Shown in pieces: positions 25,283 through 34,306 of a stretch of DNA of 64,000 nucleotides (the stretch's first letter is position 1; each line of letters opens with the position of its first letter). The notes under the pieces are model-generated. The model searched no databases, was not told where the DNA came from, and saw only the letters and a program-made list of their open reading frames with translations. The position numbers were made by a program, and so were the translations under genes. Source of the DNA: Terrabacter sp. Root85 (GTDB taxonomy: Bacteria > Actinomycetota > Actinomycetes > Actinomycetales > Dermatophilaceae); the NCBI RefSeq assembly GCF_001429185.1, contig NZ_LMIW01000013.1, forward strand, positions 62,937 through 126,936. Direction: 5' to 3'.

Positions 25283-27337
25283 TCAGCGGCGGTAGGAGAC
25301 GACCACGCTCGGGCGCGGGAAGCCGTCGGTGTGCGGCCAGGTGCTCGACGGCGTCTCGAAGGTCGCGCCGTCCGTCTCACCGGGGTGCTGCACGGCGACG
25401 AAGACCGAGCGCTGGTCCTCGGTGACAAGTGGGCCGCACGTCTCGGCGCCGAACGGCACGGTGAGGAACTGCTCGACGCGTCCGCGGTCGGGTCCGGAGA
25501 CCGGCACCCGGAAGAGGCCGTCGTTGGAGCCGAGGACGTTGCCGTCGGTCGAGATCCAGAGGTTGCCGACGGCGTCGAAGGCGACGTTGTCGGGGCAGCT
25601 GATCGGGCTCACCTTGGCCTTGTCGTAGCCCGCGAAGTACGTCTCCGGCGCTGCGGGGTCTCCGCAGACGAGGAAGAGGTCCCACGTGAACGTCATTGCG
25701 GTGTGGTCGTTCCCGAGCTCGGTGAGCTCGAGGACGTAGCCGTTGCGGTTGCCCGACTTGCTCGTGAGCGGTGCGTCCAGGCTTGCGCGGACCATGCTCG
25801 AGGCAAGCGGGTTGGTCTCGTCGGTCGGGTACTTCACCCCGCGGTCCGAGTTGTTCGTCAGGGCGGCGTAGATCTTGCCGTTGACGGGGTTGGGCTCGAC
25901 GTCCTCGGGACGGTCCATCTTCGTCGGGCCGACGGTGTCGGCGGCGAGCCGGGTGTTGACGAGCACCTCGGCGACGCTCATGCCGGGGACGTGGGACCGG
26001 GTGTCCGAGGTGAGGGCGATCCACGTGCCCGCGCCGTCGAACTCGCCGTCGCCCGTGCCGTCGCCGACGAACTTCGCGACGTAGAGGGTGCCCTTGGTCA
26101 GGAGGGTCTTGTTGTGCGTGCGGGCGGCGCGCGAGTCGCCCTTGCGGAAGCGTTCTGCCGAGACGAACTTGTAGAGGTAGTCGCCGCGCTCGTCGTCACC
26201 CATGTAGGCGACGGCGTGGCCGGAGTCGGAGATCGTGACGTTGGCGCCCTCGTGCTTGAAGCGGCCGAGCATCGTCTGCTTGACCGGCGTCGAGTCGGGC
26301 TCGAAGGGGTCGACCTCGACGACCCAGCCGAAGCGGTAGGCCTCGTGCGGGTGCTTGGTGAGGTCGAAGCGCTCGTCGACGGTCGACCAGCCGCGGTTCG
26401 TCACGGCTGCGGTGGCGAGGCCGTAGCGCTTGAACGACGTGGCGTTCGCCGGGTCGACGGCGCCGCTCGCGTCGAAGTAGCCGTTGAAGTTCTCCTCGCC
26501 GGACAGGACGGTGCCCCACGGCGTCGTGCCGCCGGCGCAGTTGCCGAAGGTGCCGTTGACGCGGGTCCCCGTCGGGTCGGCTGCGGTGCGGAGCAAGCTG
26601 TGGCCGGCGGCCGGGCCGTGGAAGGCGAACTCGGTGTGCACGGTGATGCGGCGGTTGTGGTGGGCGCGCCGGTGGTCGGCGCGGATCCAGGATCCTTGGG
26701 CGCGTCCGCGCTCGATCGTGACGACGGACATGCCGTGGGCGGCCATCGCGATCTTCTTGATCATGGCGTCGTCGTACTCGCCCGTCGGGAACATGAGGTT
26801 CTCGTCGGTGTACTCGTGGTTCGTGACGAGCAGGGCGCGTCGGCCGTCGAGCGGCAGCACGCCGACGTAGTCGTTGTTGTAGCCGAACTGCTTGGCCTGG
26901 GCCTCCGGCGTCTGGGCGTGCGCGTCGAAGCGGGGCGCGCCGGCCTCGACCGGGTCGCCCCAGCGGATGACGACGTTGTGGGTGAACTCGGGGGCGTTCG
27001 TCACGGCGTCGGCCCGGTTGGGCGCGACGGGCGTGAAGGCGGCGCGGCCGACGTCCGCGGTGGTGCGGCTTCGGCCGGCTGCGGCGCTGGCGCCGGCGGC
27101 CGCGGCGGGGGTGGCGGTCGCGAGGCCGCCGACGACGAGTGCGCCGGCGCCGATGGCGCCGCCCTTGAGGACGGACCGGCGGGCGAGAGCGCCCTCGACG
27201 AGGTCGCGCATCGCGGGGTTGGCGCTCTCGTTGGGGACCGGGGCGTCGCAGGCGTCGTTGCAGCGGTAGTGGCACGTCATGCGGCTGCGCGAGCCGTGAC
27301 GTGGCGTGGCGATGAGGGGGAGAAGCTTGGGGGTCAC
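25283..27337 (-). CDS. phoX: PhoX-type alkaline phosphatase (DUF839), Tat-exported
   Basis: A 684-residue PhoX-family protein. The twin-arginine signal is RRSVLKGG (R53, R54) followed by a hydrophobic stretch ending in ATPAAAAGA. Family blocks include YTDENLMFP, CAGGTTPWGTVLSGEENFNG, YMGDDERGDYLYKFVS and MDRPEDVEPNPVNGKIYAALTNN, which hold the calcium/iron ligands of PhoX. It releases phosphate from phosphomonoesters outside the cytoplasm and is often phosphate-regulated. GTG 27337 has AAGGAG seven bases upstream, a better start than longer readings. The signal is preceded by an unusual 50-residue N-region with two cysteines. Confidence 0.88.
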   Translation of the reverse strand: MTPKLLPLIATPRHGSRSRMTCHYRCNDACDAPVPNESANPAMRDLVEGALARRSVLKGGAIGAGALVVGGLATATPAAAAGASAAAGRSRTTADVGRAAFTPVAPNRADAVTNAPEFTHNVVIRWGDPVEAGAPRFDAHAQTPEAQAKQFGYNNDYVGVLPLDGRRALLVTNHEYTDENLMFPTGEYDDAMIKKIAMAAHGMSVVTIERGRAQGSWIRADHRRAHHNRRITVHTEFAFHGPAAGHSLLRTAADPTGTRVNGTFGNCAGGTTPWGTVLSGEENFNGYFDASGAVDPANATSFKRYGLATAAVTNRGWSTVDERFDLTKHPHEAYRFGWVVEVDPFEPDSTPVKQTMLGRFKHEGANVTISDSGHAVAYMGDDERGDYLYKFVSAERFRKGDSRAARTHNKTLLTKGTLYVAKFVGDGTGDGEFDGAGTWIALTSDTRSHVPGMSVAEVLVNTRLAADTVGPTKMDRPEDVEPNPVNGKIYAALTNNSDRGVKYPTDETNPLASSMVRASLDAPLTSKSGNRNGYVLELTELGNDHTAMTFTWDLFLVCGDPAAPETYFAGYDKAKVSPISCPDNVAFDAVGNLWISTDGNVLGSNDGLFRVPVSGPDRGRVEQFLTVPFGAETCGPLVTEDQRSVFVAVQHPGETDGATFETPSSTWPHTDGFPRPSVVVSYRR

Positions 27338-27541
27338 GCGGGTGCTCCTTCGGCGAGTGAGTCCGCCGCGCCCCTCTGGTCGGCGCGGCTGGGAACCGTC
27401 TGTGACGTTAGGAGCGCCGGGGGAGCGGGTGGGTGCTCCTTCGGTGGCCATCGGGTGAACTCCGCGTGTCCCCTTCGTCAGCGGGTGTATGCCGTCCGAC
27501 ACCACTCGTCGCGCGCCGCCGCGGGTGGGACTCTGGTCGAC

Positions 27542-28738
27542 ATGCGGATGCTCTTCGCGACGACGGCGGGAACGGGGCACTTCGGCCCCATGGTCCCGGT
27601 GGCCCGGGCGTGCGTCGAGGCAGGGCACGAGGTGCGGGTCGCGGCCCCGGAGTCCTTCGCGAACCACGTGGCGCGGGCCGGACTCGAGCACGTGCCGTTC
27701 GACGACGTACCGCAGGAGGTCATGGGCCCGGTCTTCGCGCGGCTGCCGTCGATGACCCCGGAGGAGGCCAACGCGACGGTGGTCCGGGACGTCTTCGGTC
27801 GGCTCGACGCGCAGGCGGCCTGGCCGCGGGTGCAGGAGCTCGTCGACGCGTGGGCGCCGGACGTCGTCCTGCGCGAGCCGTGCGAGTTCGGGTCGCTCGC
27901 CGCCGCGGTGCGGTCCGGTGTGCCGCACGTCGAGATGGCGATCGGGCTCGGGAGCCTCCAGCAGTGGGCCGGGCAGGCGCTCGTCGATCCGCTCGGCGAG
28001 CTCGACTGCGTCACCGGCCTCGACGACGGGTCGTGCGCCGCGGCGATGTCGTCGGCGCCCGTCCTGTCACAGGTCCCACCGAGTCTCGACGTTCTGGACC
28101 ACGGTCCGGGCACGAGCGACGCTGCGGTTCAAGACGTCCCGAGGGTCACCCGCTATCGCGACGGTGCGGCGCGCTCCGGCTCGGGGAAGGTCCCGTCCGG
28201 ATGGGGCGATCCCGACCTCCCTCTCGTCTACGTGACGTTCGGGTCGGTGACGGCGGGCTTCGACGCGCTGAGCTCGGTCTTCCGGCTCTCGCTCGACGCG
28301 CTCGCCGACCTGCCCGTGCGGGTGTTCCTCACGACCGGGCACGCGGGCGATCCCGAGACCCTGCGGCCGTGGCCGCACAACGCTCACGTCGAGCGGTGGT
28401 GGCCGCAGGACGACGTCATGCCTGTCGCGTCGGCGGTGGTCGGTCACGGCGGGTTCGGCACGATGATGTCCGCGCTGATCGCCGGAGTGCCGCAGGTGCT
28501 CGTGCCGCTCTTCGCCTTCGACCAGGAGGTCAACGCCCGGCGCATCGAGGAGGTCGGGGCGGGACTTCGCCTCGGAGGTCGCCACGAGGCGATGCCCGAG
28601 CTGGCCGGCGCCCTCACCCGGGTCCTCGGCGACACCGCCATCCGTTCCAGGGCGGCCGCGCTGGCCGAAGAGATCGCGGCGCTCCCGGACGCGTCCGCGA
28701 TCGTCGGCACGGTCGAGGCCATCGCCGTCGGTGGCTGA
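27542..28738 (+). CDS. UGT/GT1-like glycosyltransferase
   Basis: A 398-residue GT-B glycosyltransferase of the macrolide/antibiotic and flavonoid UGT type. MLFATTAGTGHFGPMVPVA holds the N-terminal acceptor histidine; GHGGFGTMMSALIAGVPQV (H302) and FAFDQEVNARRIEEVGAG form the nucleotide-sugar site. Such enzymes glycosylate small lipophilic compounds. Divergent from phoX with a 204-base gap; no biosynthetic partner is near, so the natural acceptor is unknown. Confidence 0.82.
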   Translation: MRMLFATTAGTGHFGPMVPVARACVEAGHEVRVAAPESFANHVARAGLEHVPFDDVPQEVMGPVFARLPSMTPEEANATVVRDVFGRLDAQAAWPRVQELVDAWAPDVVLREPCEFGSLAAAVRSGVPHVEMAIGLGSLQQWAGQALVDPLGELDCVTGLDDGSCAAAMSSAPVLSQVPPSLDVLDHGPGTSDAAVQDVPRVTRYRDGAARSGSGKVPSGWGDPDLPLVYVTFGSVTAGFDALSSVFRLSLDALADLPVRVFLTTGHAGDPETLRPWPHNAHVERWWPQDDVMPVASAVVGHGGFGTMMSALIAGVPQVLVPLFAFDQEVNARRIEEVGAGLRLGGRHEAMPELAGALTRVLGDTAIRSRAAALAEEIAALPDASAIVGTVEAIAVGG

Positions 28739-28788
28739 CTGGGCCAGACGTGGTCCGGCTGTGGCCCGGCCGTCAGCGAGCGGCGTGG

Positions 28789-29739
28789 TCAGGGGATGTG
28801 GCGCTCGGTGTCGACCTCGTTGCGCATCTCGACGAGGGCCTGCGCGTGGTCGCGCAGCGCCACGTCCTCCTCGCTGACCGGCACCCAGGGCCGCGCGGCG
28901 AGGGCCGTGCCGCCGACGTCGAGCGGCACGAAGACGATGAGCGAGTGGGTCGTCAGGTCGAGGTCGCCGGTCGAGGGGTCACCGGAGCGGACGTGGACGC
29001 TGATGTGCATGCTCGACGTGCCGGTGAGGAGCAGTCGCGCCTCCACCTCCACGAGGTGGCCGATCCGGAGCGGACGGTAGAAGCGGACCCCGCCGGCGTA
29101 GACGGCGACGTTGGACGCCGAGCCGGTCCACTGCGTGGCGAGCACGTGCGCGGCCTCGTCGATCCAGCGCATGACGATGCCGCCGTGCACCTTGCCGCCC
29201 CAGTTGACGTCGGTCGGGGCGGCCAGGAAGCGCAGCACGACGCGGGGCGCGGTGCCGGCGTCGCTGTAGGTCTGGGCGGCCATGGCGGCGGCGATCTCGT
29301 TGCGCAGACCGATCCGGGTGACCGCGCTCTCCTGCCACTCGCGGTCGTGCTCGTCCTCCGGGACGAGCTGGGCGACCGGGGTCGGCCGGCCGTGCTCGTC
29401 GACGGCGACGAAGACCATGATGCAGTCGGTGGTCGGGCGCAGGTCGCCGTCCTTGGGGTTTCCGGCCGAGACGGTGACGAGGATGTGCATGCTCGTCGTT
29501 CCGGTGTGGATGATGCGAGCGGTGGCCTCGACGAGGTCGCCGACCTCGACCGGCCGGGTGAAGCGCACGTTGCCGACGTATGCCGTGACGCTGTACGTCC
29601 CGCTCCACCCCGCGGCCGCGGCGTAGCCGGCCTTGTCGATCCACTCGAGCACACGTCCGCCCCCGACCGTGCCGGAGTAGCCCGCGTCCGTGGGTGCGGC
29701 GAGGAAGCGCAGGGTGATCTCTCGGGCGCCGCGCGGCAT
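28789..29739 (-). CDS. Double hot-dog acyl-CoA thioesterase
   Basis: A 316-residue protein made of two hot-dog thioesterase domains (about 1-130 and 160-295) with parallel blocks: FLAAPTDAGYSGTVGGGRVLEWID in the first and FLAAPTDVNWGGKVHGGIVMRWID (both given here only as landmarks) in the second. Only the second keeps the HGG motif; the first has GGG. This suggests one active and one structural half, as in BFIT/ACOT proteins. Start ATG has AGGAGG just upstream. It hydrolyses acyl-CoA; specificity unknown. Confidence 0.85.
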   Translation of the reverse strand: MPRGAREITLRFLAAPTDAGYSGTVGGGRVLEWIDKAGYAAAAGWSGTYSVTAYVGNVRFTRPVEVGDLVEATARIIHTGTTSMHILVTVSAGNPKDGDLRPTTDCIMVFVAVDEHGRPTPVAQLVPEDEHDREWQESAVTRIGLRNEIAAAMAAQTYSDAGTAPRVVLRFLAAPTDVNWGGKVHGGIVMRWIDEAAHVLATQWTGSASNVAVYAGGVRFYRPLRIGHLVEVEARLLLTGTSSMHISVHVRSGDPSTGDLDLTTHSLIVFVPLDVGGTALAARPWVPVSEEDVALRDHAQALVEMRNEVDTERHIP

Positions 29740-29767
29740 GGGTCCTCCTGGGGGCCTGGGGTGTGCG

Positions 29768-32700
29768 TCACGAGAGTGGCAGAGCGGGGGCCGTCGTGGG
29801 CGGTGAGTCCGACGTCCGGTGCGCCGGGGGGTCGAGCAGGGCCACCTGGACCGGTGTCGAGCGGCCGTCGACGACGAGGTGGCCGCGACCGGCGCGGCGC
29901 GTGCTGTCGATCTCGAGACGGACACCCAGCACGTCGCCGTCGCCCGGGGCCGTCGCACCGAGCAGGATCCCGATCCCGTCGCGCGACACCTCGGGGAGGA
30001 GTCCGCGGAAGGCGCCGTTCGCGCGGGTCAGCTCCGCTGCGACCACGACGACGCCCTCCGTGTCGTCGACGAGGCGAGCAGCCTCGACGAGCGGCGCCTC
30101 GACCCGGCTGCCGTCCACGAGCTCGGCGTCGTCGACGAGCAGGCACAGATCTGGATCGTCACGTCGCCTGCCGATGAGCTCCGTGGCGTCGTGCGGTGTC
30201 AGGGTCGGGCACTCGCGGCCGGCCGCCCACAGGGACAGGACGGACCGGCGGGGACTGACGACGCAGGCGCTTCGTCCCAGCCTGAGCAGCTGCTCGCCGA
30301 TGGTCACCAAGGTGGTCGAGCGCCCGGACCTGTTCTGTCCCGCGACGACGACGCGACGGTGACCGGCCCCGAGCGGCAGGGCGAGGGGTGCGGCGTCGTC
30401 ACCGCCGACACCGACCCACAAGCCGTCCCGGACCGGTGGCAGGTCCTCCAGCCGCGCCTGCTGCGGCAGCGCCGAGATGCGCCAGGGGACGCAGCCGCCT
30501 CGGTCCCGGGAGCCGGCACGGTGGACGTCCACGGCCCGGGCCACGGCCTCCGCGACCTCGCCGGGTGAGGTCGCGGCCAGCTGCACCTCGTGGCCGGTGC
30601 GGAGGTCGATCGCCCGTCCGGGCGTCCTCGCCGTGGTGGCGAGCTCCGGGGAGACTCCGGCCAGGGTGAGGTCGAGCGGGTCGGGCAGGTGGAGGGCCAA
30701 CCGCTGGTCGAGCAGGCCCGGCAGCCTGCCGGAGAGGATGGCCCGGCCACCCGTGACGGCGAACCTCACCCCCGCCCGGGGGCCGTCTCGGAGCAGGCGG
30801 TGCAGCTCGTCGACGGCGGCGCCGTGGTCGAGGCTCGACAGGGCCTCTTCGAGCGACTCCCAGCCGTCGACGAGCACGACGGTGCGGGCGGCCGCGGGCT
30901 CGTCGCCGTCGACCAGTCGGAGGAGGCGGGCGACGAGGCGTCGGGTGCGTGTCGGGTCTGCGCTGTCGGTCACGGTCCCGACGTGCGGGAGCGACGCGAG
31001 TGCGGCGCACGGCCCGGCGACGCCCTGGAGCACGTGCACGTGCAGGTCGTCGGGTGAGGTGCTCCCGGCAAGGCCGAGGGTGAGGGTGACGAGCGCGGTG
31101 GAGCGACCCGAGCGTGGCCCACCGGCGATGCCGAGGTGGCCGCGGTCGCCTGCGCGCCACCAGAGGGTGTCCCGTCGCTGTTCGTCGGGCACGTCCACGA
31201 GACCCATCGGCACGTCGAGCGTCGTCGACCCCGACGATGTCGCCGCATCTACCATCAGGTCGGCCGGGGTCAGCTCGGTCGGCAGCGGCGGCAGCCAGGG
31301 AGAGGGCTGGGAGGGGATGCCGGCGCGACGAGCGGCGTCGCGTGCTGCGTCGACGACGGCGAGGAGCTCGCTGGGGCGGGGCTCCTCGTCCGAGACGTCC
31401 TCGGGAGGGGCGATCGGGGCCAGCAGGTCGCGCGGGACGACGCGGGTGCGATCCGCCGAATCGGGCCCCTCGGCCAGCGCGCCGCCGAGGTAGGCGGTCT
31501 GCACCATGGTCAGGCTCCGGTCGCCGGAGCGCAGGCAGGCTCGTCCGGGCGCTCGCGGGTCGAGCGACGCGGCGTCTGCGGCGTCGACGACGTCCTCGCT
31601 GTCGGCGCGGTCACGGACCCGGAGCGCGATGCGCAGGGCGATGTTGGCCCGCATGTCGGCGGAGACGATGCCTGCCGGGCGCTGGGTCGCCAGCACGAGA
31701 TGGAGACCGAGCGACCGACCGAGGGCCGCGACGCGCACGAGGCCCGCGATGAAGTCCGGGAACTCGTCGGCGAGGGCCTTGAACTCGTCCACGACGATGA
31801 TGAGGCGGGACAGCGGAGGGAGCTCACGGCATACGCCAGCGGAGCGCCGGTAGTGGTCGAGGTCGCGCGCGGACACCCGCGCGAGCAGCCGCTCACGGCG
31901 CTTCATCTCGGCATCGAGCGAGGTGAGCGCCCGCGCCGTCAGGTGTGCGTCGAGGTCCGTGACGAGGCCGACCGTGTGCGGCAGCCGCGCGCAGTCGCCG
32001 AAGGCCGAGCCACCCTTGTAGTCCACGAGGAGCAGGCCGAGCTCGTCCGGGCGGTTGCTCACGGCGAGGCCGGTCACGAGGGTCTGGAGCAGCTCCGACT
32101 TGCCCGACCCTGTGGTCCCGCCGACGAGCACGTGCGGTCCGTCCGTCGCCAGGTCGACCATGAGGTCGCCGTCGGTCGACCGCCCGAGGAGGGCGACCGG
32201 ACGACCGGTGCTGCGTGCCCACGACAGCGCCAGGCCGTCGCCGGTCGTGGGGTCGACGCCCGCGCCCCGGTGCAGCTCGACGAACGACACGTCACGGGGT
32301 AGCGCTGCCGATCCTGACTCCGGTGTGGCGTCGACGTACGGCGCCAAGGCCCGGCTGACGCCTTCGAGCCAGCCGACCGACGGCAGGTCCGGGACCACCC
32401 CTGTGAGGGTGTGCCCCTCCGCACGAACCGTGGCCGCCGGTGCGGCGGCGTCCAGCTCCACCGTGGCGCGCGTCTCGGCCGGAAGCGCGGAGACGTCCGT
32501 GTCCACGCAGACGGCGACGATCCCGGCCGTGGGTCCGTCGCGCAGCAGGTCGGCGACCCCCGGACGGGACCGCAGCCCGCTGGCTCCGTCGAGGAGCACG
32601 ACGACGTCGGGAGCAGGACGTCGTGAACCTGTCCAGCGACCGTCGTCCGCCCCACGTCGGCTGTCGACGAGCTCGCGGAGGGCCGAGACATGGCGTGCCA

Positions 32701-34054
32701 CGTCTGCCGCGCGGCCGGTGACGCGCGCCGGCGAGCCGTCGTCGTCCCGGACGTGGGGGAGGTGTGCGGCCCACTCCCAGTCGAGCGCGTGCTCATGGGT
32801 GTCGGCGAGGACATGGACCTGGACGGTGCGGGGCGTGTGCCACGTCGCCACCTGCAGGAGCAGGCCGCCGACGAGCGAGAGCGTGTGGGCCCGGGGGCCC
32901 GCGACCCCGACTACACCCGAGGTCGCGACATCCAGCAGGGCGGGGAGCCCGTTCACGTGGGGTACGCCGTCGGGTGCCGGACCGGACACGTCGACCCGGG
33001 TCGGCTGGGTCGCGGTCCCGAGGCGGAGCACCAGGTGGTCGTCGTCCGAGGGCCGTCGCTCCCACAGCCGGGTCCCGCGCCGACGGGCGACGGCCTCGAG
33101 GTGGCCGAGGTCGGGATGGTCCGCGCGCAGGCCGGCCGCGTCGGCCGCGACGGCCTCTGCGAGGGCGCTGCGGGCCTGGGCCAGCAGCGCGGCGTGCTCA
33201 CGGACCTGCCGGCGATACGACACCCGACCAGCGCGTCGGTCGCTCCACCACTGTCCGATGAGGAGGACCGGCGACATGAGGGCGAAGAGGAGGAGGGCGG
33301 GGGAGGAGAGCGCGGCGGCGAGCACGGCCGACAGCGCCACCGGAGCCAGCGAGGCAAGGAGCGGCACACGCTGGCGGTCCGGGCGCGACGGGACCTCGGG
33401 AAAGGTGACGGCCGGAGGGACGCCCGCGTCGCGGAAGCGCGGCTGGCGGTGGATCCGGACCTCGCCGTCCACGACATCGTGGTGGCCGCCGCGGACGTCC
33501 ACGCCGCCCAGGACGAGCGTCGTCGACCCCACGGTCAGCAGCTGACCGGGCTCGAGGCGCGCGCCGTCGCTCGGCAGCAACGTCCCCTCGATGGATGACC
33601 CGTTGGTCGGGTGGTGGTCGACGACGCTGACGTGGTGAGGCGTCACGGTCACGACCGCGTGGGCGCGGGAGACGCCCGGGTCGTCGAGGCGTACGTCCGC
33701 GGACGCGGCTCGCCCGATGACGTGCTCGCCCCGGCCGAGGGACACGACCCGCCCCGCGCCGACGCCACCGGCGAGCCGCAGCTGCACGGCGCCTCGACCC
33801 GTCGCGACCGCGATGGGAGCACCCGGCCGGGTGATGGTCAGCAGGGCACCCCGCAGGAGGGGCGGTGCCCCGACGAGGGCGTCGTCGGTGACGAGCCGAC
33901 CGTCGGTGCGGAAGCCGCAGCCCGGGACGCCGGCGACGTCGGTGAGCTCGGGACGGATCTCGCCGAAGCATGTGCCCGCCGGGGCCTCGATCGTCACGTG
34001 TCGCGGACGTGCGCCCAGCCCACGGGTGTCGACGACGGTCATGGTCAGGCGCAC
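29768..34054 (-). CDS. FHA and FtsK/SpoIIIE (EccC-like) multi-ATPase membrane protein
   Basis: A 1428-residue protein. An FHA domain (about 88-185, with IGR and SRAH) binds phosphothreonine. Two transmembrane helices lie at 231-272. The first FtsK-type ATPase has Walker A GGTTGSGKSE (645-654) and Walker B LIIVVDEFKA (751-760). The second (GGPRSGRST, 978-986) and third (GQNRSGRST, about 1240-1248) P-loops have arginine in place of lysine and are probably degenerate, as in EccC of type VII secretion. GTG 34054 has AAGGAGG five bases away. No EccB, EccD, mycosin or WXG100 gene is in the window. It is divergent from the Tad operon. Confidence 0.88.
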   Translation of the reverse strand: MRLTMTVVDTRGLGARPRHVTIEAPAGTCFGEIRPELTDVAGVPGCGFRTDGRLVTDDALVGAPPLLRGALLTITRPGAPIAVATGRGAVQLRLAGGVGAGRVVSLGRGEHVIGRAASADVRLDDPGVSRAHAVVTVTPHHVSVVDHHPTNGSSIEGTLLPSDGARLEPGQLLTVGSTTLVLGGVDVRGGHHDVVDGEVRIHRQPRFRDAGVPPAVTFPEVPSRPDRQRVPLLASLAPVALSAVLAAALSSPALLLFALMSPVLLIGQWWSDRRAGRVSYRRQVREHAALLAQARSALAEAVAADAAGLRADHPDLGHLEAVARRRGTRLWERRPSDDDHLVLRLGTATQPTRVDVSGPAPDGVPHVNGLPALLDVATSGVVGVAGPRAHTLSLVGGLLLQVATWHTPRTVQVHVLADTHEHALDWEWAAHLPHVRDDDGSPARVTGRAADVARHVSALRELVDSRRGADDGRWTGSRRPAPDVVVLLDGASGLRSRPGVADLLRDGPTAGIVAVCVDTDVSALPAETRATVELDAAAPAATVRAEGHTLTGVVPDLPSVGWLEGVSRALAPYVDATPESGSAALPRDVSFVELHRGAGVDPTTGDGLALSWARSTGRPVALLGRSTDGDLMVDLATDGPHVLVGGTTGSGKSELLQTLVTGLAVSNRPDELGLLLVDYKGGSAFGDCARLPHTVGLVTDLDAHLTARALTSLDAEMKRRERLLARVSARDLDHYRRSAGVCRELPPLSRLIIVVDEFKALADEFPDFIAGLVRVAALGRSLGLHLVLATQRPAGIVSADMRANIALRIALRVRDRADSEDVVDAADAASLDPRAPGRACLRSGDRSLTMVQTAYLGGALAEGPDSADRTRVVPRDLLAPIAPPEDVSDEEPRPSELLAVVDAARDAARRAGIPSQPSPWLPPLPTELTPADLMVDAATSSGSTTLDVPMGLVDVPDEQRRDTLWWRAGDRGHLGIAGGPRSGRSTALVTLTLGLAGSTSPDDLHVHVLQGVAGPCAALASLPHVGTVTDSADPTRTRRLVARLLRLVDGDEPAAARTVVLVDGWESLEEALSSLDHGAAVDELHRLLRDGPRAGVRFAVTGGRAILSGRLPGLLDQRLALHLPDPLDLTLAGVSPELATTARTPGRAIDLRTGHEVQLAATSPGEVAEAVARAVDVHRAGSRDRGGCVPWRISALPQQARLEDLPPVRDGLWVGVGGDDAAPLALPLGAGHRRVVVAGQNRSGRSTTLVTIGEQLLRLGRSACVVSPRRSVLSLWAAGRECPTLTPHDATELIGRRRDDPDLCLLVDDAELVDGSRVEAPLVEAARLVDDTEGVVVVAAELTRANGAFRGLLPEVSRDGIGILLGATAPGDGDVLGVRLEIDSTRRAGRGHLVVDGRSTPVQVALLDPPAHRTSDSPPTTAPALPLS

Positions 34055-34215
34055 CGGATCCTCCTTCTCGTGTGCCCCCATGAGACAGCCCGCGAGCCGG
34101 TCGCCCGGGGTCGCGTGCACAGGTGTGGACGATGGCGGCGACGAGATCCCGGGGCCCGTTACGGTGCCCGGCGCTCGCACCACCCACGGCGACCCTGTGG
34201 AAGAAGATCACGCGT

Positions 34216-34243
34216 TTGGACGCATTTGACCTAGCTTGGACGC
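34216..34243. repeat. Direct repeat TTGGACGC x2, 20 bp apart, in divergent promoter region
   Basis: TTGGACGC occurs at 34216-34223 and 34236-34243, on the same face of the helix (two turns). They lie in the 252-bp gap between the divergent FHA-FtsK and Tad operons and bracket a TTGACC that could be a -35 box for the Tad promoter. Candidate regulator site. Confidence 0.35.
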
Positions 34244-34306
34244 GCCAGATCGCGACAGTCCGGGCAGGATGTCGGGCGTAGCAACTCACAGGGTTCAGGG
34301 GAACGC

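Noticed and set aside
29768-34054. Complete type VII secretion locus
   Set aside because: Only the EccC-like ATPase is present; no EccB, EccD, mycosin or WXG100 genes nearby.
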